64,000 bases of DNA, taken from assembly GCA_013400115.1 (NCBI GenBank), contig VXBP01005054.1, positions 620,001 to 684,000 of the forward strand, in the 5' to 3' direction. The position numbers and the translations under genes are program-made. Position 1 is the stretch's first letter. Every line of letters starts with the position of its first letter. The notes beneath the pieces were generated by a model that made no database searches, was not told the origin of the DNA, and was given only the letters and a program-made list of their open reading frames with translations. Origin of the DNA: Rhinopomastus cyanomelas. Its lineage: Eukaryota; Chordata; Aves; Bucerotiformes; Rhinopomastidae. This document shows positions 10,011 through 22,200 of the stretch, in pieces.

Positions 10011-13000
10011 TGATATTGAAGGTCAGTTGTAGCACAGCACTCTGAGGTGTAAAAACCAGAGAAAACACTGCCATATCCCTGTAGAACCCAAAGCACAGCT
10101 TTGTTGTATTTTTTTTTTTAACTTGTACAGGTCAGATGCAATGACTTTAATGTTTTCATCTGAAATGATCTCATTCTGCCCAAGCTGAAAGCAATGATAA
10201 AACTCCTGGTGGTTATTTGTGATGCTGTGGTGACTGTTTGTCCAGGCGAGTGCTGGATCACGGTAAGCAGTGGAGGGTGACTGAGAATTGCCAAGGCCTC
10301 AGGCCCTGCTCTTGAGTGACTGCAAATATCTCTCAAAAGCCATTGTCTGTGAGTTTCCAGAGTGCTTTATTCGTTACAAGGTAATGTGAAAGTTCCTCAG
10401 TTTTTTTCTCAGGCATGAAATCTGAAAGACAATAGTTTGCTTATAAATCAGCCTTGACCATTGTATATTCCTGTATGGAAAGGTTAATTTGAAATATCTT
10501 ATTTTAAAACAAAATTACTCTCAGGTGCTCTAGCAGATGTAAGGATAATCACAGTTTAGGTGAAAGCAATGGAATAATTGTCTTGGATCATTTTGCTTCT
10601 GCTGCAAGGTAAGCTACGTATTTTGTACAATCATGTTCTTGTGCATGTTTAAGTGTGGGCTTTTTTAAATTAAAAATTATAAATAATGTTTTTCTCCTTT
10701 GGGACACAATGTTACCTGATTAACTGTAATGCTTTAATAAATTGCATGAGAATGCTCAGATAGAAGTATATGGATTGCCATTAACACTGAATTCCGAGGG
10801 ATTTATACACATTAGTGATTTGTGAGGAATGTTGTAAAAGCCAAACTAAAACTAGATTGAGAGTGAAAAAAGCAGAAGTTATCTGTGACCAAGCAGTTTT
10901 CCTCATTTTGATACTTCCAGTGAAGTTTGGCAAAACAGGCAAGGCTTTAAAATGCATTTCATCTAATGTTCTTGGGTATTTGATGGAGTGTAAGCGGTCA
11001 GAGAGAGTTGGTTTTGGTTGATGACTTTTACCATATAACGTTGCAACAGGACGTTTGTTAACTACTATTGCTTTTCAATTATTTACTGACACTGTACACC
11101 GAGTCTTTCTGAAACAAACAGTCTTCTCCTTTGGACTGTGAAAATTTTGCAAAGCCTCAAGAGATTTGCATCTTGGGTTTTACTTCAGTCATTGGGTTCA
11201 AGTTGAAGTGGGACTGAGTAAAGGCAAAAATTTGATCCGCAGGAAATAAAACAGAGGATCTTCTCAACTAATACAGCAAGTTGGCTTTAGAAATGTCTGA
11301 GGCATGCTGGATTGCATTGCGATTATAGGAAGCTACTGGAAATTTTAAGGTCAACCACAAAAACAGAGATGTGGAGAGGGACAGGGGCGCAGGGATGAGA
11401 GCATTACTGTCTGTGATCCGTTTTCCTGAAATGTGTCTTCATGTATTTAGTTTTAAACCAAGTTGAGACTGGTTTCTTTCTACAGCTGATCTGTTAGATA
11501 GCTGGATAGAAAGCCAAATACCTCCCAAACCTATAGTTAAGCACTGCTTTGGTTCAGGAAAACTTTGAGGAGGAGGTAAACTTTCAGGGCAGGACCTCCT
11601 TCACTTGAGTTTTTTCTTGAATTTTCCCATCCGGAAAACCTGGAAAACCTGGGGCTGCTTGATTTTTACCATATGATATGATGTGACTTTGAGCTCTTTC
11701 GTGTGCATGGAATGTTTTTCTTTAAAAAAGTGAGAAAACTTTCTGCAGCAAACTTGTAGTGAAAGTTAAGAACCTGTCACTGAAGACTTCAGAACTACAC
11801 TGGACAAAGCCATTTTCCTGAAGTCTTTAACCACCTGTTGTGAGCTGACCCCGCTGTATGTAAACTGCCTGTTACCTTGAGCAAACAAACCCAATTTTAC
11901 TTCTGATGGCAGACATGATTTACGCAAGATGACTTATGCAGGAGTGTCATTTCAGAACAGAAAATTATTATGGCAGTTGTTGGCAAGTTCTTTTTAACAG
12001 CCCCCTTGGTAACAGGAATTCATTGGTCTCTTTCCCAAGCCTACCCACAAATTACCAGCTCTCATTTCCTCTTTTCTGATAGTAATGGAGGTGTGAAAAG
12101 AAGAGTCTGGTGGTTTCTACTTGTTATGTTCTATGTGAGTCTGTGGTTTGCTATGTAAGTTCTAAGAGTTTTGAAGATTATGCGTGGTCATATGTTCAGC
12201 TTTTTCTTAAAGTAGAGGTAAATAGCCTGTGTTGTCTATATTGCTTTTTCTCCAATTTTTAATACAATTCTTCTTGAAGGACACAAGTTATTTGTGGGTT
12301 ATCAATGGCACAGGTACTAGATTTGGTTGTATGGAGGTCTGGCCTCTGTATACACTAGGATTGATATCCAAGTGATACAGAAATTAGCTTTCATTTTTCT
12401 GAAGTCCTGCAACTTTTGTGTCATAATCAAAGGAGTCTCTAATTAATATCTAACCCTTATCCTTGCAGTTTTTATATGGACTAAGGAAGAGTTTCTTCTT
12501 TGTGTTAGTCAACGTTGCTATTCCTTGTGGTTTGCAGTTGAGCTGGTCCTAGTTTTGTGGGGTTTGCCTCTGTGCACGTGAGCAAGTTGCTATGCCTGCG
12601 CAGAGCTGCAGTGGGATCACAAAGACAGTCTGCACAGTGCTGAGGCACCGTAGCAGTGCACTGTGGCTAGGCACTGCACTTGGGAGGAGCTTATTATCTC
12701 TATTTACATTTATTATGCAACTTGCAGCTGCAACTGTAACTTTCAGCTACATCATGTTCTGTACCTAGTACTGAGTTTAAGTAATAAAATTAAGATTTCA
12801 TTTTGTTTTTCCTGAAGGATGAGATGTGCAAGCTGTTTAACCATTCTAGGGAGGATTCTGATGTCAGATGTGAAGCTACTTATTTTTACATATTTGTATA
12901 AGCAATTTACTGCACAGTGGGTTTTGTTATGAGATGTGAGTTTTAAGAATGTGAGATTAGAACAGATATGCTTTGTCTGCTCTGCAGTATTGCTTATAAA

Positions 13001-13756
13001 AATAATCCAAATATATTATTTTGGAGTAATACTAGACAATAAAATAGTTTCTGACAGTTTAGCTGAGATGCCTGCTGTCCCGGTTTTGGACTGTTTTGTG
13101 CTGGTTTGGATTTCTAGATGATGTTTGCTGTTTGGTTCTCTCACCTTGAGAAAGTGATTGTATTTAAATCCTGTGCACTCTTCCCATTTTCTTAACCATG
13201 TAGTGTAGCTTTTTGATTTGTACAGAAGATTTGCAGATGTAATCTTGGAGTTCCCAAAACATAGTAAAATTGGGTCACATATAAAAGAAACCCCAAAAAA
13301 AATCTCTCAAGGTTCTACAAAGATCTCCCTGCTCCCTTCTTTTGTTGAGGGCAAATGACTGATTCCTGCATTTTGAATATATGAAATTGTAGTAGTAGAC
13401 TTAGTTTCATCTATGTTTTTCAGAAGACTTAATTTTTTGTAAAACTTGCAGTGTTTACTGCACACACATCATAACATTTGGTTTCAACACACCAGCTGCC
13501 AGTGTTGATTCTGAGCAATGAAGTGTTCTACTTCCCCTTATGACAGCTTTCATTTACAAAGTTAATAACATGGTACCAGAAGGAGGTGTATGCGTTGATG
13601 CAACTTTCTTTCTTACCACAGTCATATTCATTGTTGGTTTTACATTCCTGTGAATATTGAGGAGAACTGTGCTGTGAAATAATACAAGCACTGTTTCTGA
13701 TGTCTTGGTTTGTTTTTAAGTTCTCTTTTGAAACAATTGAATTTGGCATTGTGTTA
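10011..13756. other. Unique AT-rich DNA
   Basis: No recognised repeat, CpG cluster or coding exon. Open frames are under 75 codons. Around 12580-12680 the sequence is locally richer in GC, with several short overlapping self-complementary strings, none longer than 8 bp. Confidence 0.45.
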
Positions 13757-13842
13757 GGGGACAGGGTTTAGTCATGACAATAGGGCTAGGAAAATGATCT
13801 TGAAGGTCTCTTCCAGCTGAAACTGTTCTGTGGTTCTGTGAT
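13757..13842 (+). mobile_element. CR1 LINE 3' tail remnant
   Basis: About 85 bp of the extreme CR1 3' UTR: 'GGGACAGGGTTTAGT', 'ATGATCTTGAAGGTCTCTTCC' and two ATTCTGTG-like units (TTCTGTGGTTCTGTGAT) at the end. It is old and diverged. Confidence 0.8.
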
Positions 13843-16800
13843 ATTTGATGTTCATGTAAGCATAGAGAGATTGAGATTGGTGCACAGAAAGTCGCACAAC
13901 AGGGAGACAGTTCACATTCTATGCACTCTCTTGGGCAAGGGGAATAATGATTAAGTTTTTTCCCCAAAACCCCTTTTGATTTACAGCTGAAGAGACCAAG
14001 CTGGAGACCAAGTCAATGAATTTAGGCCATCACAGGACTCTGGCTGATAGTACCTGATGCTTTTGCTGCTTATCTGAGAGGAATGAAGCATCCACAACAA
14101 TCACCTGAGGCATACAAATCTGCTGAGTACAGTTTTTACTTTAAAGATGAAGTTTCAAGTGTGTCAGCTATCGATAGCTCCAACATTCAGGAAGTTCTGT
14201 CAAGTGCTAGTATCTGACGTCATGGTGACGTACTAGGATAATACATGTATGTTCTCATTTTAACTTACTTGCAGATATTTCCTGAGTCTGCAGTCGTGTT
14301 CATTGTGACTCTTGGAGGATTAGAACAGCAAGTTGAGGCTGTTGATCATACTGCTTCTCTGTCACTCGAAGTGGCAGCAAGGTGCAGCTGTTAGGACTGT
14401 TGGAGGGGAAACTTTGTCAGTGTTGCTGCTCTACTGTCTGCTCCTTTCATGCATTATCTCCGTCTCCCCTGCTGTTGGTACTGGGAAGAGGAAGGGCTGC
14501 TGCCTCTTGCTCCCTGCTCAGTGAGTGAGCAGGGTGTACAAGACACAGTCACAAGAGCTCTCTGGAGCACACCGCCACTGGAATACAGGCTGGTGTTATT
14601 TTTTCATATAATCATCAGTTGGTCATAAAAGATTAACTGGTGGTTTGGGGTTTGTTGTTTTTTAATCAGTATGAATGGTTATCCAAAATATGCAAATCAC
14701 AGTGGTGTCAGGTTTTTTTGTCTGCTTAAAAAGCTTTGGCTGTGCTATCAGACCGTACAAACAATAACATGGATCAGTCACATGCTGTGACGAGAACTAG
14801 CCTTCATTTGCACAAAATAAAATGTGCCCTGTTGTGACAATGGCAGTACCTACCTGAATCCTAATGTTATTGTCAGTTGTGTAGCTTTAAAGCTGCAAAT
14901 GAACAGCTTACTCTCGTTAGCTAGTGCTACTAATATTTCATTTTCAAGTTTCCATTTCTACCTGGACTGTAGGCTTGGGTATTATTTGCTGTTAAAGATA
15001 TGATTAGTAATATTGGGTCTGTGTGTTCCAGGCTGCCCATCTTTGCATGTCTGAGTACAGGCAAGTAGATTTATATGATTTAAACTATTTTTGTGTTATG
15101 ATAGTAATTTAGTAGGACTTCTGTTTATTGGTACAGCTACTACTGCTATCAAAAGCTGAGCATAGTATTAGGGAAACAAGATATCTTTAATTTTTAAAGT
15201 TTACTAGGATACATTTTCCATACTAACATCAGCAATGAAACTGCAGATTGTGTGCATTTGCACAGGAGGAGAAGACTGAAGTCACTTGCCTTAGGCATGT
15301 AACTGTTGTGTTGAACCACACAGGGACAATCTGGTGTAGTTAATGCCTGTGGTCATAGCGTAGATGTTGGGTGATGCCACTTCAGAGAGAAATGTCAACA
15401 TGTCTTCTCACCACATTGCATCGTGGTTAGAGAGATGGGGTTTGGTGGAAATAGGAGTTCTGTACAGGGCTTGCCAAATAATGGGTGAATCAAAATCCCA
15501 TTCCTTGTGCTTGTTTGCTGCTATTGGTAGCAGGATAAAGGACGGGATTTGACATTGCCATTTAATATCTCATAAAATAATAAAGCCACTGAGAATATTT
15601 ACTCTAGTTTATAGTCATAGGCTAAAATGGATTCTTTCACTGAGGTCTCAACTGTGTAAAAAACAGAGACTGTTACCAGCAGAATTAGCAGGAAAAGCCC
15701 ATCTGCAGCAGCGGTACTTTGCACACATATGTCTGAAGATAGGTTATATTGTTAGAGGCACTAGAGCGAGTGTTCCAAACATACTTCCTGAATAGATGTG
15801 GCTGTGTGTCTTCAAGCTGATCAGAGGATTGTAAATGGAACATGCTTTCAGGATCTGGCTGGATTTCTTGTGGACCGAGTTCTGACTCCACACATGTAAA
15901 GGCAGGAGGAGGAAAGGATTGTGAAGTGATAGTCACATTCAGGAACATTTAAGTCTTGAATGTAAAACTATTAATTCAGAAAAAGTTACAGCCACTTGAT
16001 ATCTCATATTGAAAAAAAATTCATTGCTTGAAACTTGGTTCATGTGTTTGAGTATACCAAGGATTCAGATTTGATACTGAGGGACTTCTTTGATAGGCTT
16101 GTGACCCTGCAGTGAATTATGGAAGTACAATAACATAGCAGAAAGCTTTAAGGTAATACTTATCTGACTTCAAGCCTATTTTGTTTCCAGGCAATGATAA
16201 CCACATGGAGACTCAAGCACTGAGGTCTGCTCCCAGCCAGAGCTGTATATTGTCAACCAGCTTTGTTTGCACATGTGTCCAAATTCTTGAACTTGGATCC
16301 ATCTATTTATCTTGTTTTCTTCTCTGAAACCTTCCGTGCTGGTTTTGTCTTCTTGAGAGTATTGCTTCTGTTGGAAATTCCTTATGCTGTTATTGTTTGT
16401 TTGCTTATGTTTTCCTCTGCTCTTTCTTCCTTGTCTTTTCCTTGTACTCTGTTTCTCTTTGCTCCTTCTCTTACAGACATTTCTTAATATGCAATATACC
16501 TTTCACTTTAGCACAGCTTCTGGTGGACACATGGTCACAAGGCTGAAATTTGCAGATGATTTAAACAGATGTTTCTGTCTTAGTAGAAATATTTAACTAT
16601 TGAATTACTAGTAGATGTTGAGGCCTCTAAAGGAAAACTAATTTTATCAGAATGAGGTGGCTGGGGGCTTGTGTGGCTTGTTTTCACACAGCATTAGATT
16701 AATCTCAACCTGACACCTCTTGGCCAAATGAATTCTGCTAAAAAGAGCTTTATTGTTTTTGTTGTTCTGTTAATCTGTATACTAGAGTTAATCCAGAGCT

Positions 16801-17685
16801 GTGCTTATCCCAGAATAAGAGGGCTGTTTTGAGCTAGCTGAAGGAATCCACCCCATGTGCTCTCTAGTAAGGTCTGGGTGAATTTATTTTAAACCATTAA
16901 ATGTCAATTGCCTGTTGGGCATTTTTTTCCCCTCCTTACCAAAAATGAAGTGTCAAGATCTTCAGAGAAGAGATTTGGTGTGCTCTGAGGCATCTTATTT
17001 GAATGTAAATATATTGCTTATGCAGATTGCTCTTCAAATATTTAAGTATTGTGATGCTTAAATTATAACATTTTCATAAAGTTGTGATTTTCATTCTTAA
17101 TCCTTTTATTTAATCAGGCAAGGCATACATAGAAATATTACCAACTTACAAAATACCCTAATAAAAATGGAAGTATAGTGAGTGCTTCATCGCCAACTAA
17201 AAATGCAAGAACATGACTGATTCTTCTGAAGTGAAATCCTTGTAGGTTCTTCTCATGTTTTAGAAACTGTACAGTTTCAGAGTTCACTTGCTTTAGTAAG
17301 AAATATCTTAAATACTTTGGTCTAATCTGTAGGCCCAACAGAAATTCATAGTGTTTGGTAAGACCTTGATAATAGGTGGTGGGATTAATTTATGTTAAAT
17401 TATAATGGAATTCCCCTGGAACTATCTATTCCACTAACATGGATGCATAGCAATTGAAAAGATTAGCAGTGTGCAGCAAATGCCAAGACAAAAAAATTGG
17501 GAGGTTATTGCAAAACATGGGATTGAATATATGACTAAGGACTGTTGGTAACTAGCTCTTACTAGGTCTGGTGTACATTGTGGTCTATACATGCTGCACT
17601 TCTGTGGTTCACCTCTTGCCTAATAGCAGCTCATTTGAACACGTTTATTTGTGCTGCATACCAAGCCTGTGTATGTTGATGTTGA
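13843..17685. other. Unique AT-rich DNA
   Basis: No gene or interspersed repeat recognised. It contains the ATCGAT-centred palindrome and CRE pair described separately. The open frame at 16263-16487 is a run of Leu/Phe/Ser codons from a T/C-rich stretch and is not supported as coding. Confidence 0.45.
14166..14232. promoter_or_regulatory. 14-bp palindrome and paired CRE-like sites
   Basis: 14166-14179 reads AGCTATCGATAGCT, a perfect palindrome centred on ATCGAT, a core bound by CUT/ONECUT homeodomain proteins. A perfect CRE, TGACGTCA, follows at 14215-14222, and a second TGACGTA at 14226-14232, about one helical turn further. All contain CpG in a stretch where CpG is otherwise rare. They could form a distal enhancer. 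The evidence is motif-level only. Confidence 0.3.
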
Positions 17686-17742
17686 GATCAGGGCTAGACT
17701 TTGTGATCCTGGAGATCTTTTCTAGCCTCTATGATTCTATGT
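17686..17742 (+). mobile_element. CR1 LINE 3' tail remnant
   Basis: Short terminal CR1 fragment: 'GGGCTAGACTTTGTGATCCTG', 'GAGATCTTTTCTAGCCTC' and a closing ATGATTCTATG. Confidence 0.75.
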
Positions 17743-18632
17743 TTTAATTTAAAGCATGTATTCATGTACATATGGGGGGGATTAGAGTAACCTCAGGGTG
17801 AGAATCACGGTGCAGCTAAACTGTTGGGAGGACTGGCTTGTACTGTTGCCCTTGAAGACTGATTGTGGCTGACCAATACACTTGCATCAAACCTCTGTGT
17901 AAAAGAACGTTTTAAATAGGTTATTTAAAAGAGTTTTTGTTCCTGAGTCAAAGACCAATAGATTTAAATTTGTGTGTGTGTCACCATTCTGATTTGAAGA
18001 GGTAGAAACTTTAAAGAGACTGACTTTGATAGGATTACTAAGCCTCTGTTAATTAATTTGACAGTAGCGGTGTTTTTGTGCTAGTTTCTTACATCTTCAC
18101 ATCACATTTCTACCCTGTTGTGTCAAATTTGTTGGTACTTTAGAACACACTTGAGAGATGTGTGCTGTTCTTTGAGGTTATCCTTCCTGCCTTACTTAAC
18201 GTTACTCATGAGGAAATGGGGGTTGCACCAATATTGTGCCTGGTTTGGGAGAAATGGTCTTCTGTGAGCCTGACAAAATGGAGTGTGCTTTAGAGGAGAA
18301 GGTGCCTGGAGACCAGAAAAGCTGTTTTATGATCACTTGATTTCTATGTGAGATGGAAATAATAGCAGTAACCTTTTTTTTTTTTAAGCGTATTGCTGTC
18401 TGCAGAGGAAATGTTTCATTACTGTTAATATATTAATAGATTAAGTTCAGTTGCAGGACAAATAGAACAAACTGCAAAGATAAAGAATTCACCCCTGGGT
18501 CTGCAGTGGCTGCAATTGCTTAAGGTTTGAGCTGCTGCTGATGTGAGGTGTTTGGGAGGAGGTCAGGGAGGAGTGTTGCAGGAATACTAGAAAATGGTTC
18601 TATGAAAAAAAAAGTGTCTCTGCCAATGGCAG
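17743..18632. other. Unique DNA with a 12-T run
   Basis: No gene visible. A homopolymer of about 12 T lies near 18373-18384, and a short TG run near 17972-17982. Confidence 0.45.
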
Positions 18633-18698
18633 AGGCATTGGAACTATATGATCTTTAAGGTCCTTTCCAACCTAAACCATTCCAGGATTCTATAATTA
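18633..18698 (+). mobile_element. CR1 LINE 3' tail remnant
   Basis: Terminal CR1 3' UTR piece: 'GGAACTATATGATCTTTAAGG', 'TCCTTTCCAACCTAAACC' and GGATTCTATAATT at the end. Confidence 0.82.
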
Positions 18699-19240
18699 TA
18701 TCCATAGACCCCCAAGCTCATGCTGATAAAATCGTTGTTGATAACTTACACTTCAGAACAGTTTGCTATTTGTGAAGGATCTTTGCATGTAATGGCATTT
18801 TGAGGGTAAATTTTCATCGAAGTTATCTATGTTTAGCCATAAGGATTTTAATTTGATTAGTGAACTCTGGTAAGCAATGTGTGGAGCACAAGAATGGAGT
18901 GGGTGCTCATTTCTCTGCACTCCCTGTGGCTTTGTCCTTTGGTTATTGCTAGTATATGATCTGTCACAACCTTGGGAATTTCCAGCTCTGTTCTGGAATA
19001 CTTACTGTTCAAAACAAGTCCTGATGAAGTGTGATCTGTGTTAGGTGGGGTCCTGAAATATCAGGTTTTACAGCCTTTGAATCCAGGAGCTCCAATATGG
19101 AAGACAGGGTCCAAAAAGTACACCTTTAAAGAAGGGATCTTACGTTGTGTCAGTCTCAGAGTCTAATGTTGGACAACGGTGCAGAGCACTCAGGCAAAAC
19201 ACTTAAAGTATGTGGCCAGGCTTGCTGTACAGGATCCCTG

Positions 19241-19278
19241 TTCCTCAGTGAAGAACAAAAACACTCTTCACTGAGGAA
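19241..19278. repeat. Perfect 14-bp inverted repeat, 10-nt loop
   Basis: TTCCTCAGTGAAGA at 19241-19254 is exactly complementary to TCTTCACTGAGGAA at 19265-19278. The A/C-rich loop spans 19255-19264. Outside this stem pairing stops at once, so it is shorter than a typical microRNA precursor. It may be a recognition site, a remnant of a short inverted-repeat element, or chance. Confidence 0.85.
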
Positions 19279-22200
19279 AACCATTATAAAGGGCAAATTG
19301 AATGCATAGCAGTGAACTGGATCGATGTCTGAAGACTTCATTTTGAAGTATCAAAATCCAGAGTAATTTACTAAGCTGAGGTGTGCTAGCTCAGACATAG
19401 GCAAGTACAGGTAAAGAACTTGAGATGCAAAAGCTTTTGTGTAAACGTCCCCGGGGGATATGAAGAAATGCAGTTCCTGATGAAGGCAGACAACATCTTT
19501 AGACAAAAGCTCATGTGTTAGTGAGCTTTCCGTGTTGTTCATTTGCATTACAAGTGAAACATCTAAAATGAGATGCTGTGCAGAAAATCATCAAAGACAA
19601 TGGTGCTTGTGCACATATTGAAATTATTGTCTTTATCCACAAGTAATTTGAAAGTCAAATGGAAATACCCATGCAGAATTCAATTCCATAGCTGCAGAAT
19701 CTTGTTGTCCTTGTCAAGGTCTGTTTGTCCAGTGTGTCAGGTTTCATCACTTGGCTATTAACTGTTTACAAATCACCAGTTGCAAACCAGAATGATTTCC
19801 ATCATGAGGCAGAAGCTCCTTATGTTTGTCCTACAGAGTTACTCAGGCTTACAATTCTGTTGTTTTTGCTGAAGGGAAAGCTGTCTGCTATAGTTGTTGG
19901 AAATTTAGCTGCGGGGGGAAAAAAAAGATCAAATTTGCCTTTGACAGCAGCAAAGTAATAGAAGGAATTATATTTATATCTGTTAAAAGACATCGTAGTA
20001 ATTAGAGGTCCTGAGGTAAGATGTCATTGTGAGGTGGATGTAGTGATGTATCAGGAGGCTGAATCTTATTTAAATGTGAAAATTCTTCTGCATCCATATT
20101 ACTGTGTTTCCTTGTTCTGTATTCTTTCTAGGCTTTCTGTTAGTCTGTCTTTCTGGGGTTTTTTCCCATAGCTGTTAAATAAGGTTTTGGAGAACGGGAT
20201 GAAATATTTTCCTTGAGTGAGTCTGCAATAACAGTTTAAACATTGGTCTTTTCTTCTGATAGTGCACAGCTGAGGGAGTCCATCAGTTCTTCTTGTGGTT
20301 AGGGAACTTTTTATGTGTCTTTGTGTTCCATGTCTTCCACTTCAGATCAGCTGTTTTTCCTTAACATGCTTTCCTGAATAGTTCTAGTAAATTACAAGCC
20401 TCATAAATAGAGAGTAAGGTGACTGTTTAACAAGAAATGCTACTGTTTTCCTAATCCTATTATGTTCGTTGCAAAGTACTCTTGGTTTCCTAACAGCTCA
20501 TGTGGACCCTTTTATTTTCTGTTTGTGCTGTGCATTTGAAATAACAAAGGAAAAAACCCCAACATGTTCCAAACTCCATAAACCTTGATAAATGTGTGGA
20601 AGAACATGTTTTTATTGCATGACTCTTTTCTATGGTATTTACCATCAAAGTTATTACCAGATGACAGGCAAATTTCAACCTGAAATGGACACACCAGCAC
20701 AGATGATAATTTCACTGTTCAAGTTATTAGAAACCAAGACTAAGTAATGAGTGCCAAGTCCAGGACTCTGAACACAGATGAGAAATGAGGTCAAGGCAAA
20801 GGAGGAGCTGGAAACACAAAACTGGAAACTCCAAATGCCTTCTGTTTGTTCCTAGAGCTGCAAAACTGGCTTCAGCTCCAAGTCAGACAAATCGTAAGTT
20901 TCTACATCAACCTTCCAGTGCCTCAGGCAAGAAACCTGCTCTAATGTCAAGCTGTGACAATTTGACACCTATGTTTCAGAAGGAAAAATCCTCAATTTTT
21001 AGTGTTGTTTACTATGCACTTTTCACCTGACCCTATATAAACTAGGAAAATTCATTCTTTGAAAAGACCTGGTATCTGTAAGGGAGAAAGGAAAGAGTAG
21101 AATGTAGGGCTGGCAGAGTGGTGAAGATATAAAGAATGGCACAGAATGGGCATGTTAATATTATTGCCTGTTCAATTAGAGATAGCACCTTATGAAGGAC
21201 AGGCTCACAAATAAAAAGGGAAGGATGCCCTTTGGTAAGGGAACAGGTCAGTCAGTGACCCTTTTGGGTGAGAGAGGCAAGCAAGGAGTCAAGTTTATAT
21301 AAATATCATGATAAGAGTCTAGGGAGAGATCTGGGATAAACCTAGAGACTAGGGCAGAGAAAATCCAGCCCAAACTAGAATGGTCCAGGGCTGCCTTTAT
21401 GATCCTTCATTAATATATTTTGCTGACTAGAGATTTGAAGTGTTTTCTTCCAAGCAAGGAAGTTGTTTCTTTAAAGGAAAATGTCATAAAACCAAGAATA
21501 TCTTGCTACAACTTCACAGCTGAGATGCTACTGATGCAGATCGTTGGGTCTTTTGCATGGGAAGGCTTTTAAAAGGAATTAGGCACTAACTTTTTTTCTC
21601 TAAATTACGTGTGATCTGTCCTTCTGCTTACTTGGGGCTCCTTAGTACTGAAATTACCAGCTCTAAGATTGCTCAAAAATGGACTATGAGTTATGGTTAT
21701 TTATTATATTTCCACTTAAAAGACAAAGGATTGAAATAACAGAAACTTTCTCCTAAGTATTGCCTAGACAAAGTTTAATATTACCCAAATATTTAGCGTG
21801 AGTCACTAAAATTCTCATTTCTTCTTGCTTATAACACTTCTCATAGAACACTAAATAGCCTTTTTATAGGCACTCACATGCTACGGGGTTTGCCAGATAT
21901 TTTAGGCCAATGGTTTTAAGACCCAATGTTTTCATCTGGTTTCTATATCCTGTTGAAGTAGAAGTCAGTAGGGAAATTGGTTATTCTCTTGTGTGTTTAG
22001 GTTTGCAGGAATGCTTTATGAACTTCAGCCAGATTAAAATTAATATCTGTATTTTCTTTATCCTGCTGTCCAAATTGCCATAAAAGCTTTAGAGTGTCTT
22101 CTCTTCAAGGGTGCACCTTTTCAAAAGAGGCTTATGTGGTTGATGAGGAATGCTTTAATCTCAATTAAATGAACTCAATAGCATTGAAAATTATTGACAT

